NCBI GenBank assembly: GCA_016463045.1
Contig: JAEMSB010000139.1
Coordinates: forward strand, 3,211 to 9,261
DNA from: Niveispirillum sp.
GTDB lineage: Bacteria > Pseudomonadota > Alphaproteobacteria > Azospirillales > Azospirillaceae
Direction: 5' to 3'
DNA: 6,051 bases
The notes beneath the pieces are model-generated. The model searched no databases, was not told the origin of the DNA, and saw only the letters and a program-made list of their open reading frames with translations. Position numbers and translations under genes: made by a program. Positions 1 through 5,688 of the stretch are shown one piece after another (positions within the stretch are counted from its first letter, which is position 1; the number at the start of each line of letters is the position of its first letter).

Positions 1-2
1 TC

Positions 3-440
3 TCCAATCTTCAGTTCTCCACCTTCCGGGTGACCCTGATCGCCAAGGTGATCGACCGTCTGACGATCAGGCGGCTGGCGGAACGCGGGGAACTGACCTA
101 CGCGGAATGGCGCGTGCTGGCCCGGCTGGGCACCATGCCCGACGGTGGCACCGTGGGACAGGTTGCCGACCTTGCCTGGGTTGACCGCGCAGAGGTCAGC
201 CGGGCCGCCCGCTCGCTGGAGGAACGGGGATATACGCGGCGGCGGGAGAATCCCAACGACCTGCGCACGCCCATCCTCTACCTGACCAAGACCGGACAGA
301 AGCTGTACAAGGCGACGCTGAAGGAACGTGTCGCCTTCCATGAATCGCTGCTGGTCGATCTCTCGCCGGAGGAACGTGTGGTGCTGGATGAGCTTCTGTC
401 CCGCATCGGCGAACGGCTGGCCCATCTGGTCAAGACGTGA
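3..440 (+). CDS. MarR-family transcriptional regulator (5' partial)
   Basis: A winged-helix DNA-binding protein of the MarR family, usually a dimeric repressor released by a small, often aromatic, ligand. The frame is open to the left edge of the window. The visible part starts inside helix 1 (SNLQFSTFRVTLIAKVIDRL), runs through the LTYAEWRVLARL helix typical of MarR proteins and the recognition helix (EVSRAARSLEERGY), then the wing (RRENPNDLRTPILYLTKTG), and ends in a long C-terminal dimerisation helix. A GTG at 30 could start a 136-residue protein, but it would cut helix 1 in half, so the true start probably lies just upstream of the window. The gene precedes, in the same direction, an intergenic region with two matching inverted repeats and then the SnoaL/hydrolase pair, so it probably controls those genes and perhaps others. 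The family call is firm; the ligand is unknown. Confidence 0.9.
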   Translation, partial: SNLQFSTFRVTLIAKVIDRLTIRRLAERGELTYAEWRVLARLGTMPDGGTVGQVADLAWVDRAEVSRAARSLEERGYTRRRENPNDLRTPILYLTKTGQKLYKATLKERVAFHESLLVDLSPEERVVLDELLSRIGERLAHLVKT

Positions 441-459
441 GATGGATCGAAGCAGGAAT

Positions 460-488
460 TTCAAACATCATTGATCCTTCAATATAAA
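460..488 (+). promoter_or_regulatory. Candidate promoter for the SnoaL/hydrolase unit
   Basis: A TATAAA hexamer at 483-488 (5 of 6 to TATAAT) lies 17 nt downstream of TTCAAA at 460-465 (4 of 6 to TTGACA). The region is clearly more AT-rich than the flanking genes. The first inverted repeat (470-483) falls between the two boxes and the second (491-510) covers the expected transcription start, which is the layout expected for a repressed promoter. Short AT-rich matches arise easily by chance and alphaproteobacterial promoters can differ from this consensus, so this is a tentative assignment. Confidence 0.4.
470..483. promoter_or_regulatory. Candidate MarR operator, site 1
   Basis: Inverted repeat ATTGA-TCCT-TCAAT: perfect 5-bp arms around a 4-nt spacer. 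It shares the exact ATTGA-N4-TCAAT core with site 2 and its left flank (ATC before ATTGA is close to TTC in site 2). It lies 29 bp downstream of the MarR stop codon. Its size and symmetry suit a MarR dimer. Binding is inferred, not shown. Confidence 0.55.
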
Positions 489-490
489 AG

Positions 491-510
491 TTCATTGAAC
501 TATCAATGAA
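491..510. promoter_or_regulatory. Candidate MarR operator, site 2 (perfect palindrome)
   Basis: A perfect inverted repeat, TTCATTGA-ACTA-TCAATGAA: 8-bp arms and a 4-nt spacer, 20 bp in all, the usual size of a MarR-family operator. Its centre (500.5) is 24 bp from that of site 1 (476.5), slightly more than two helical turns, so two dimers could sit on nearly the same face of the DNA. It would overlap the transcription start of the candidate promoter, giving repression of the SnoaL/hydrolase unit. No other copy of the core was noticed in the intergenic parts of the window. Confidence 0.65.
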
Positions 511-584
511 TCGATGATACCCCTGGCTTCTGTTCCGCCCGGCGCCTTGGATGCGCGCGCGGGCCGTTTCCAGGAGAGATATCG

Positions 585-1139
585 ATGGTCGAGGTCTGCT
601 GGCCGGGCGGTGTCCCGGCTTTGATGCCTGCCGAGGATCGCGCCGAAATCACCGAGCTTTTCGCACGCTATGCCTGGGGCCTGGATTTGGCCGACGAGGA
701 GCAGGTGCTGGACACGTTCGCTGAGGATGGGGAGTTCGATCACCTCTGGCAGGGCAAGGCCCAGGGCCGCGACGCCATCCGCGCCCATCTGCGCAGCCTG
801 TGGTACGACCGGCAGCATTGGTGGTTCGGGCGGCAGCATCTGTTTAACCATTTCATTATGGACCCGCGTCCGGAAGGGGCGCGCGTGCGCTGCTTCTTCC
901 AGATCATTCAGTTCAATGCCGATTACGGCACCAATTTCATCTTCGGCGTCGGCACGCGCGATGACCGGCTGGTCAAACGCAATGGAAGCTGGAAATTCCA
1001 TCGCCTGCACGTAAATGCCTGGACAAAGGCGGATCAGGTCCCCTGGAAGGGTGACCGGACCATGGTGCCGCGCCCGTTCAATGCCCCGGCCCCCATCGAT
1101 TGCCGGCCCTTCAGCGTGCAGTCGCAGGACCCTTGGTGA
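585..1139 (+). CDS. SnoaL-like / NTF2-fold family protein, possible dehydratase or isomerase
   Basis: A 184-residue protein of the SnoaL-like (NTF2-fold) superfamily, a cone-shaped fold used by polyketide cyclases, ketosteroid isomerase, scytalone dehydratase and bile-acid dehydratase BaiE. The family pattern is clear: an N-terminal helix with ELFARYAWGLDLAD (residues 24-37), FAEDGEF (45-51), GRDAIRAHL (61-69), H85 in a FGRQHLFNHF strand, and the closing strand SWKFHRLHVNAW (135-146). Y29, D34 and H85 sit where polar active-site residues of dehydratase-type members lie, as I recall them; this suggests an acid-base reaction but does not fix the substrate. The ATG at 585 has the ribosome binding site AGGAGAG at 572-578, 6 nt upstream; a second ATG at 624 has none. 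The last 25 residues are proline-rich and may be disordered. The stop overlaps the ATG of the following hydrolase, so the two are probably made together. It is too short to be a catalytic dioxygenase alpha subunit, although ring-hydroxylating dioxygenase beta subunits share the fold. Confidence 0.82.
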   Translation: MVEVCWPGGVPALMPAEDRAEITELFARYAWGLDLADEEQVLDTFAEDGEFDHLWQGKAQGRDAIRAHLRSLWYDRQHWWFGRQHLFNHFIMDPRPEGARVRCFFQIIQFNADYGTNFIFGVGTRDDRLVKRNGSWKFHRLHVNAWTKADQVPWKGDRTMVPRPFNAPAPIDCRPFSVQSQDPW

Positions 1140-2008
1140 TGCAAACCTCCTTCCTTGACCGTATCCGCGCCCTGGGCACTGCGTTCTCGTTGGCACAAAT
1201 TCAGGGCTCCACGGCGCTGTTCACCCCCTTACAGCCGCCAGTCGATGAGGCCATCGTCCAGCGCGACCTGTCCTATGGTCCGGACGCCCGTCACCGGCTG
1301 GACCTGTTCGGTGCCGGCGGTGACGCAAGGCGCCCGGTGCTGGTCTTTCTGCATGGCGGTGGTTTTATCGGCGGGGACAAGGGCGCGCCCGGTGCGCCTT
1401 TCTATAACAATGTCGGCGCCTGGGCGGCGGCGCAGAACTGGCTGGGCGTCATCGCCACCTACCGGCTGGCCCCCGCCCATCCGTGGCCGGCGGGCGCGCA
1501 GGATGTGGCGCGGCTGGTGGACTGGCTGAAGGCGGAGGCCGCAAACCATGGCGGCGATCCGGACCGCATCATCCTTATGGGGCAATCGGCAGGCGCGGCG
1601 CATGTCGCCTCCTATGTCGGTGGACAAGGCTTTGCGGAAATGGCGGCCACATCCATTGCGGGGGCCATCATGCTGTCGGGCCTCTATGATGTGCCCAGCG
1701 CGGCCCGCAATCCCTATCAGGACGCCTATTTCGGCACCGATCCTTCCCGGTTCGCGGCCCAATCCAGCATCGACGGTCTGGCCGAAACCAGCGTGCCCTG
1801 CCTGTTCACCGTATCGGAGAATGACCCGGCGGATTTCCAGCGTCAGGCGGCCCTGCTGGTCTCCCGCCGGGTGGCCGCCATGGGCAAATGGCCGGATTTC
1901 CACTGGCTTGAGGGGCATAACCATATCAGCCCCGTCCACCAGATCCATTCATCCGTCGATGCGCTGGGTCCCATCCTAGCCCGTTTCGTGGAGCTTGTGA
2001 CGGGGTAG
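1139..2008 (+). CDS. Alpha/beta hydrolase (HGGG-type esterase/carboxylesterase)
   Basis: A 289-residue cytoplasmic serine hydrolase of the alpha/beta fold, expected to cleave an ester, or possibly an amide, of a small molecule. The oxyanion-hole motif HGGGF is at residues 72-76, the nucleophile elbow GQSAG at 148-152 (S150), the probable catalytic aspartate is D229 in ENDP, and the catalytic histidine is H260 or H262 in GHNHIS. This is the layout of the hormone-sensitive-lipase and arylformamidase-like esterases. No signal peptide is visible. An upstream ATG at 1100 is in frame but lies inside the SnoaL gene. The start at 1139 is preferred because it forms a TGATG overlap with the SnoaL stop and has AGGA at 1126-1129, 9 nt before it. 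The 3' end overlaps the convergent VOC gene by 33 bp. The general function is firm; the substrate is unknown. Confidence 0.88.
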   Translation: MQTSFLDRIRALGTAFSLAQIQGSTALFTPLQPPVDEAIVQRDLSYGPDARHRLDLFGAGGDARRPVLVFLHGGGFIGGDKGAPGAPFYNNVGAWAAAQNWLGVIATYRLAPAHPWPAGAQDVARLVDWLKAEAANHGGDPDRIILMGQSAGAAHVASYVGGQGFAEMAATSIAGAIMLSGLYDVPSAARNPYQDAYFGTDPSRFAAQSSIDGLAETSVPCLFTVSENDPADFQRQAALLVSRRVAAMGKWPDFHWLEGHNHISPVHQIHSSVDALGPILARFVELVTG

Positions 2009-2512
2009 GGCCGCCTTTTCCGTCACCCAGCGCGCCAGTTCGCCATGCGCGGTTTTGGCCGCGTCCCGCATGTAGTCGTCCGACACGCTCTGCGCCGTCA
2101 GTTCGACACGCAGGCCGTTGGGATCGAAGAAATAGAGGGATTGGATGATGTGATGATCGGTGATGCCGACAACCTCCACCCCCGCCGCCTTCAGGCGGGC
2201 CATGGCCTGTTCCACGTCCGCCACTGTGCCGACGCGGAGCGCAATATGGTTGACCCAGGCCGGCGTGTTGGGGGAGGGGGCCGCCGCCACATCATCCCTC
2301 AGATCGAAGAAGGCGATGTAGGAGCCGTCGCGCATCTGAAAGAAGATATGGACATAGGGGCAATATTCGCCCGTGCTGGGCACATGGTCGCTGCGCACGA
2401 TATGGACCAGCGGCAGGCCCAGCAAATCCTCATAGAAATGCCGCGTCTCCTCCGCGTCGCGGCAGCGCCAGGCGAAATGGTGAAGGCCTTGGATGGGAAC
2501 GGGGGGCTGCAT
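1976..2512 (-). CDS. VOC-family protein, possible one-domain extradiol dioxygenase
   Basis: A 178-residue vicinal-oxygen-chelate protein built of two beta-alpha-beta-beta-beta modules: GLHHFAWRCRDAEETRHFYEDLLGL (residues 9-33, module 1) and NHIALRV to LRVELT (88-139, module 2). Probable metal ligands are H12, H89 and E137, a 2-His-1-carboxylate set shared by extradiol dioxygenases and some other VOC enzymes; D70 sits where a fourth ligand can occur. Residues 118-137 (T-x-H, five residues, L-Y-x2-D-P-x-G-x3-E) fit the extradiol ring-cleavage dioxygenase signature as I recall it, including Y127 ten residues before E137. The protein is much shorter than two-domain extradiol enzymes (about 300 residues) but close to known one-domain forms. 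The start has AGGAG at 2520-2524, 7 nt upstream. The preceding hydrolase gene ends 15 nt before it, so the two form an operon. A lyase- or isomerase-type VOC enzyme remains possible. The last 35 residues form a tail beyond the fold. Confidence 0.82.
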   Translation of the reverse strand: MQPPVPIQGLHHFAWRCRDAEETRHFYEDLLGLPLVHIVRSDHVPSTGEYCPYVHIFFQMRDGSYIAFFDLRDDVAAAPSPNTPAWVNHIALRVGTVADVEQAMARLKAAGVEVVGITDHHIIQSLYFFDPNGLRVELTAQSVSDDYMRDAAKTAHGELARWVTEKAALPRHKLHETG

Positions 2513-2527
2513 GCGCTGTCTCCTGAG

Positions 2528-3646
2528 TCAAAGCCGGTTGCACCAGCCGGCTATGTGGTCGGCCACCTCATCCACCAGATGCGGCTGGCCGCTGAGATAA
2601 TGGTTGCCGCCCTTGATGGCGTGGCGCTGCAGCCGGCCCTTCACCGCCTCCGCCCAGATGGCGTTGTCAGACGGGAAGACCGACGGATCGGCCGTATATT
2701 CCAGCAGCAGCACCGGCACGCGGGTGCGCGCCAGATTGGCGGGGCCGTCGCCCCGGCTGCTTGGCGACCATTGGCTGAGATATCCTGTCAGCGAGGTATA
2801 GCGCCCCATGCTGTTGGCGGCATAGTTCTGCGCATGCGGCGGACCCCAGACACTGGTGCGGGGGATACGGTCATTGGGGTCGATGGACGGGTCCAGGCAG
2901 CGCGGATCGGCCAGGGTGCGGTGGATGACGAAGGCTTCGTCACGCATGCCATCGGGCCGTGCGCGCAGCTGGCTCAACCGGTCACGCGCCCAGGCCTCGA
3001 TCCCGGCATTGCGGGCGCGCTGCGCGGTGCGGTAGCGCTCCAGAAAGGCGGCGCTGTAAGGCGGGCCATTGTCCGGGTTGAACATGTCCAGCTGCGCGCA
3101 GGACGGCATGGGATCATGTTCATCCACCACGGCGGGATCAATCCAGGTATCCATCAGGCGCGACCGGCCCAGATGGGCGGCCGCCAGCACGATGCCATCG
3201 GCCGGCGGCAGGTCATTGGGCCGCAGATCGACCGGATCGCCGGCCGGCGTATCGGTGATGGTGAGCTTCTCCGCCTGCGCCTGATAGAAGGCCGACAGGG
3301 CCGCACCGCCGGAATTGCCGATCAGGGCCACGCGGTCAAACCCCTGCCGGCGCAGCCAGGCGACGCCGGCCCCCATATCCTGGATCACCCGTTCCAGCAG
3401 CAGAACCGCATCATTACCCATATAGCGGGAGTTCAGCGCCAGGGTGGCGATGCCGCGCGCCACCAGCGGGGCCAGCAGGTAATGGCCCATGAAATTGCTG
3501 GTCGGATGCATGATCAGGGCGGCGGTGCGCGCACCCGGTGGCCGGGCGAAGGCGCCATAGATACGGGGGCGCAGCATCTGCAGCCCCGACTGGCTTTCCA
3601 TCGCCACACCGGGCTGCACATCGATCACCACCAGTTCCAGTGTCAT
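2528..3646 (-). CDS. Large alpha/beta hydrolase
   Basis: A 372-residue alpha/beta-fold hydrolase. HPTSNFMGHYLLAPLVARG (residues 47-65) resembles the oxyanion-hole and helix A region of the fold. The nucleophile elbow is GNSGG at 110-114 (S112); the acid is probably D320 in EYTADPSVFPSD and the base H349 in GGNHYL. Over 200 residues separate the nucleophile from the acid, against roughly 80 in the 289-residue hydrolase of this window, so a large lid or cap (about 130-300) covers the active site and may accept a bulky substrate. Tandem ATGs at 3649 and 3646 follow AGAGGGGGAG; MTLELVV at 3646 is preferred, but 3649 is equally possible and adds one Met. A GTG at 3688 is in frame but lies next to the ribosome binding site of the divergent regulator. 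No signal peptide is seen. It is the first gene of an operon with the VOC gene. An ester- or C-C-bond hydrolase is inferred; the substrate is unknown. Confidence 0.85.
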   Translation of the reverse strand: MTLELVVIDVQPGVAMESQSGLQMLRPRIYGAFARPPGARTAALIMHPTSNFMGHYLLAPLVARGIATLALNSRYMGNDAVLLLERVIQDMGAGVAWLRRQGFDRVALIGNSGGAALSAFYQAQAEKLTITDTPAGDPVDLRPNDLPPADGIVLAAAHLGRSRLMDTWIDPAVVDEHDPMPSCAQLDMFNPDNGPPYSAAFLERYRTAQRARNAGIEAWARDRLSQLRARPDGMRDEAFVIHRTLADPRCLDPSIDPNDRIPRTSVWGPPHAQNYAANSMGRYTSLTGYLSQWSPSSRGDGPANLARTRVPVLLLEYTADPSVFPSDNAIWAEAVKGRLQRHAIKGGNHYLSGQPHLVDEVADHIAGWCNRL

Positions 3647-3649
3647 CAT

Positions 3650-3702
3650 CTCCCCCTCTGGCTTTATCGGTTTATGGTTCTGCCGCACCGGGAGGCCCGG
3701 CG
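3650..3702. promoter_or_regulatory. Short divergent promoter region
   Basis: Only about 53 bp separate the hydrolase-VOC operon start from the LuxR-type gene, so both promoters must overlap or reach into the coding sequences. It holds an imperfect direct repeat, TTTATCGG (3663-3670) followed at once by TTTATGGT (3671-3678), the only AT-rich stretch here. The two ribosome binding sites, GGGAGG at 3690-3695 (+) and AGAGGGGGAG at 3650-3659 (-), take up most of the rest. The regulator may bind here to control the operon and itself. I cannot assign -35 and -10 boxes. Confidence 0.4.
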
Positions 3703-4500
3703 ATGACGGATGTCGCGGTCAGGCTTTGCGCCCTGTCTGAGGCCGTGGCCGCCATTGGCCGGCCCCGTTTCGACGATGCGCTGCTGGCGGCTGTGGCAAG
3801 TCTGATCCCCGTCGACCATTGCACCATCCTCTGCTACTCACAGGCGGCGGGGCTGAAACAGGTGGGCGGGGCCAGCCTGCAGGACCGGGCGACGGTGCTG
3901 TCGCTGGGGCGCGACTATGTCGCCGGCCTGCACGCGTTCGACCCGAATTTCGAAGAACTGTCGCGCATATCCAGCAGCCGCAAGGTCATCTTCCGTCGGC
4001 ACGACCCGGCCCGTGTGGCCATGCAGGATTATCTGCGCCGTTTCTATACGACCGTCGGCATCGTCGATAAGGTGTCTTACATCTGGCGCACTTCGGACAT
4101 GGCCTTCTACCTGAATTTCTACCGCTCGCTGCGCGCCGGGACGTTCACGGATGCGGAGGTCGATCTCCTGTCCACCATCACGCCCCTGCTGACCAGCATC
4201 GTGCGTCAGCACTGCGCCCATTACATCGTGCAGTCGGACATCAATGCCGGGCGGACCCTGCCCTTTGTCGAACGGCTGGTCGAACTGGCCGACGAAACCT
4301 TGAGCACGCGGGAACTGGCCGTGTGCTGCCGGATCGTGCTGGGCTATCAGACGGACGGGATCGCCGCCGACCTGGGCGTGCGCCCATCGACGGTCATCAC
4401 CCTGCGCAAGCGCGCCTATCAGAAGCTGGGTATCGCGTCGCAGGCGGAACTGTTCGCGCTCTGCCTGCGCAACCTGCCGCGCCTGATGCGCCCCGTCTGA
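3703..4500 (+). CDS. LuxR-type helix-turn-helix transcriptional regulator
   Basis: A 265-residue DNA-binding regulator. The C-terminal LuxR/NarL-type HTH spans about residues 199-254: LSTREL, then GYQTDGIAADLGVRPSTVITLRKRAYQKLGIASQAEL, with the usual order of a start helix, IAxxLGVRPSTV recognition region and KLGI-x-SQAEL end. The N-terminal 190 residues contain no receiver aspartate pattern and no transmembrane segment. They look like a GAF- or PAS-like sensor domain (PVDHCTILCYS at 36-46; SYIWRTSDMAFYLNFYRS at 125-142). I did not recognise the residues of the acyl-homoserine-lactone pocket. There is no autoinducer synthase gene in the window, so it is more likely a metabolite or ligand sensor than a quorum-sensing receptor. 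The ATG at 3703 has GGGAGG at 3690-3695, 7 nt upstream; the frame extends further 5' but only into the divergent hydrolase gene. It is divergent from that operon and is the natural candidate to control it. It ends 14 nt from the convergent MBL gene. Confidence 0.87.
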   Translation: MTDVAVRLCALSEAVAAIGRPRFDDALLAAVASLIPVDHCTILCYSQAAGLKQVGGASLQDRATVLSLGRDYVAGLHAFDPNFEELSRISSSRKVIFRRHDPARVAMQDYLRRFYTTVGIVDKVSYIWRTSDMAFYLNFYRSLRAGTFTDAEVDLLSTITPLLTSIVRQHCAHYIVQSDINAGRTLPFVERLVELADETLSTRELAVCCRIVLGYQTDGIAADLGVRPSTVITLRKRAYQKLGIASQAELFALCLRNLPRLMRPV

Positions 4501-4514
4501 TCCCGGCATCAGTA

Positions 4515-5465
4515 TCAGCCCCGCAGCAAGGTCCACAGGGCCTGATCACGCTCTGCGGTCCAGGGGGTGGGATGCTCCCCGCCCTGCAACTGTTCCAGCA
4601 TACGCGCCACATCGAAGGGCAGCACATGGGCAAAGACCGGCCAGGCACCATAAAGCGGGGTCATGACCCGTTCTGCCGCGTTGAAGCAGGCCTTCAGGTC
4701 GGCCCCTTGCGCATGGGCATTGGCGATCACGTCGCGCAGAATGGTGAGGAAACCCTGGGTGGCGGTGATCGCGTCCTCTACTGCCTCCCGCGACCGCAGG
4801 GCGGCTCCCCGGCCCGGCACCATGGTCGTGGCCGGCAGGTGGCGCAACCGCTCCAGGGTGGCTATCCAGTCGGCGACATAACCGTCGCCAGCATAGACGC
4901 CGCAGCGGTTTTCCACCAGATCGCCGGAGAACAGCACCCCGCAATCCGGTATCCAGCAGATGGAATCCCCCGCCGTATGCCCGCGCCCCAGATGCCGGAA
5001 ATGCAGGTCCCGATCCCCCAGACGCAGGGTCAGCCCCTGATCGAAAACCAGATCGGGCCAAGTCAGGCCGGGAATTTCCTCCACGCCCCGGAACAGGCGG
5101 GGGAAACGCCGCACCTCGGATTCAAAATCATCCGGCCCGCGCTCGGTGATCAGGTCCAGCGTCGCCTGGCTGGCGATCAGGGCCGCGCCGTCGAACGCCG
5201 ACGCCCCCATCACCCGTACCGCGTGGTAATGGGACAGGAACACATAACGTACCGGCTTGTCCGTCACGGTGCGGATGGCGGCCAGCATTTCCCGCGCCAG
5301 GGCGGGCGTGGCCCGCGTGTCAATGGCAACGACATAGTCCGGGCCGACCACGAAGCCGCAATTCGGGTCGAAATCGCTGATAAAGCCATAGACGCCGCTG
5401 GCCAGTTCGACCAGTTGCGGGGTCTGCTGCATATTGTCGGCGGCGGACGCAAAGGATTTGGTCAC
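4515..5465 (-). CDS. MBL-fold metallo-hydrolase-like protein with incomplete metal site
   Basis: A 316-residue metallo-beta-lactamase-fold protein. The fold signatures are in order: VVAIDTRATP (residues 45-54), FLSHYHAVRVMGA (76-88), LGRGHTAGDSI (159-169), LFSGDLVE (178-185) and MVPGRG (215-220). The classical HxHxDH motif is altered: H79 and H81 remain, but the following Asp-His pair is V83-R84. H163 and D182 are present, while the last ligand histidine (usually PGHG) is R219. The first zinc site (H79, H81, H163) can therefore form, but the second cannot in the usual way. I recall HYHAVRV-type members near aromatic catabolic genes, so this may be a family trait rather than decay. The start is GTG at 5465, chosen because GGAGGA lies 7 nt upstream (5473-5478) and because GTGA overlaps the stop of the DUF2783 gene; the alternative ATG at 5432 lacks this. 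It is the last gene of the operon. Hydrolysis of an ester or lactone intermediate is possible but unproven. Confidence 0.85.
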   Translation of the reverse strand: MTKSFASAADNMQQTPQLVELASGVYGFISDFDPNCGFVVGPDYVVAIDTRATPALAREMLAAIRTVTDKPVRYVFLSHYHAVRVMGASAFDGAALIASQATLDLITERGPDDFESEVRRFPRLFRGVEEIPGLTWPDLVFDQGLTLRLGDRDLHFRHLGRGHTAGDSICWIPDCGVLFSGDLVENRCGVYAGDGYVADWIATLERLRHLPATTMVPGRGAALRSREAVEDAITATQGFLTILRDVIANAHAQGADLKACFNAAERVMTPLYGAWPVFAHVLPFDVARMLEQLQGGEHPTPWTAERDQALWTLLRG

Positions 5466-5668
5466 GGATCATTCCTCCGGTGGGCGGCGGTATCCCGCGC
5501 CGTTTCAAGACAGGACAGCAACACGCCCTGGTCACCGATCTGATTGGCCAGCAGCAGGACAAGGCGCGCGTTCAGCGCGTGGCTTTCCGTCGCCGTCAGC
5601 CCGGCATGCGTGTCCAGCAAGGCCTCGTAAAAGGCATCCGGGTCGGGAATGTTGGGGGTGGTGCGCAT
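5462..5668 (-). CDS. DUF2783-family small protein
   Basis: A 68-residue protein of unknown function. The core DPDAFYEALLDTHAGLTATES, followed by ALNARLVLLLANQIGD and a short helical end, matches what I recall of the DUF2783 family: small helical proteins encoded beside FAD-dependent hydroxylases. It has no membrane segment or cysteine-rich motif (one Cys) and is predicted to be all helical. The ATG at 5668 was chosen because GGGAGGA lies 9 nt upstream (5678-5684). An in-frame ATG at 5692 overlaps the monooxygenase stop as ATGA and would give 76 residues (starting MKKGGNDN), but the ribosome binding site would then be inside the gene. The stop overlaps the GTG of the MBL gene by 4 nt. Its position between monooxygenase and MBL genes suggests a helper role for the hydroxylase, which is inference only. 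Confidence 0.8.
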   Translation of the reverse strand: MRTTPNIPDPDAFYEALLDTHAGLTATESHALNARLVLLLANQIGDQGVLLSCLETARDTAAHRRNDP

Positions 5669-5688
5669 GTTATCGTTTCCTCCCTTTT

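Noticed and set aside
492..1196. A 234-codon open frame on the - strand
   Set aside because: It is antisense to the SnoaL gene, which matches a known fold and has a good ribosome binding site; the antisense product shows no motif.
1229..1948. A 239-codon open frame on the - strand
   Set aside because: It is antisense to the first hydrolase, whose HGGGF, GQSAG and GHNHIS motifs prove the + strand frame.
3647..3688. An N-terminal extension of the large hydrolase from GTG at 3688
   Set aside because: It has no ribosome binding site of its own and would place the strong AGAGGGGGAG just before the tandem ATGs inside the gene.
3538..3702. A 55-residue N-terminal extension of the LuxR-type regulator
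   Set aside because: It lies antisense within the divergent hydrolase gene and is low-complexity Pro/Ser/Arg-rich; ATG 3703 has GGGAGG 7 nt upstream.
2045..3706. A 553-codon open frame on the + strand
   Set aside because: It runs antisense to both the large hydrolase and the VOC gene, which have clear motifs and ribosome binding sites. Its translation has no family motif and is rich in Gly, Arg, His and Gln, as expected for a GC-rich shadow frame.
4497..4512. A possible terminator hairpin, CTGAT-CCCGGC-ATCAG
   Set aside because: A 5-bp stem with a 6-nt loop and no following T-run, partly inside the LuxR-type stop region; too weak to call a terminator.
4323..5543. A 406-codon open frame on the + strand
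   Set aside because: It starts inside the LuxR-type gene and then runs antisense to the MBL and DUF2783 genes, with no recognisable domain.
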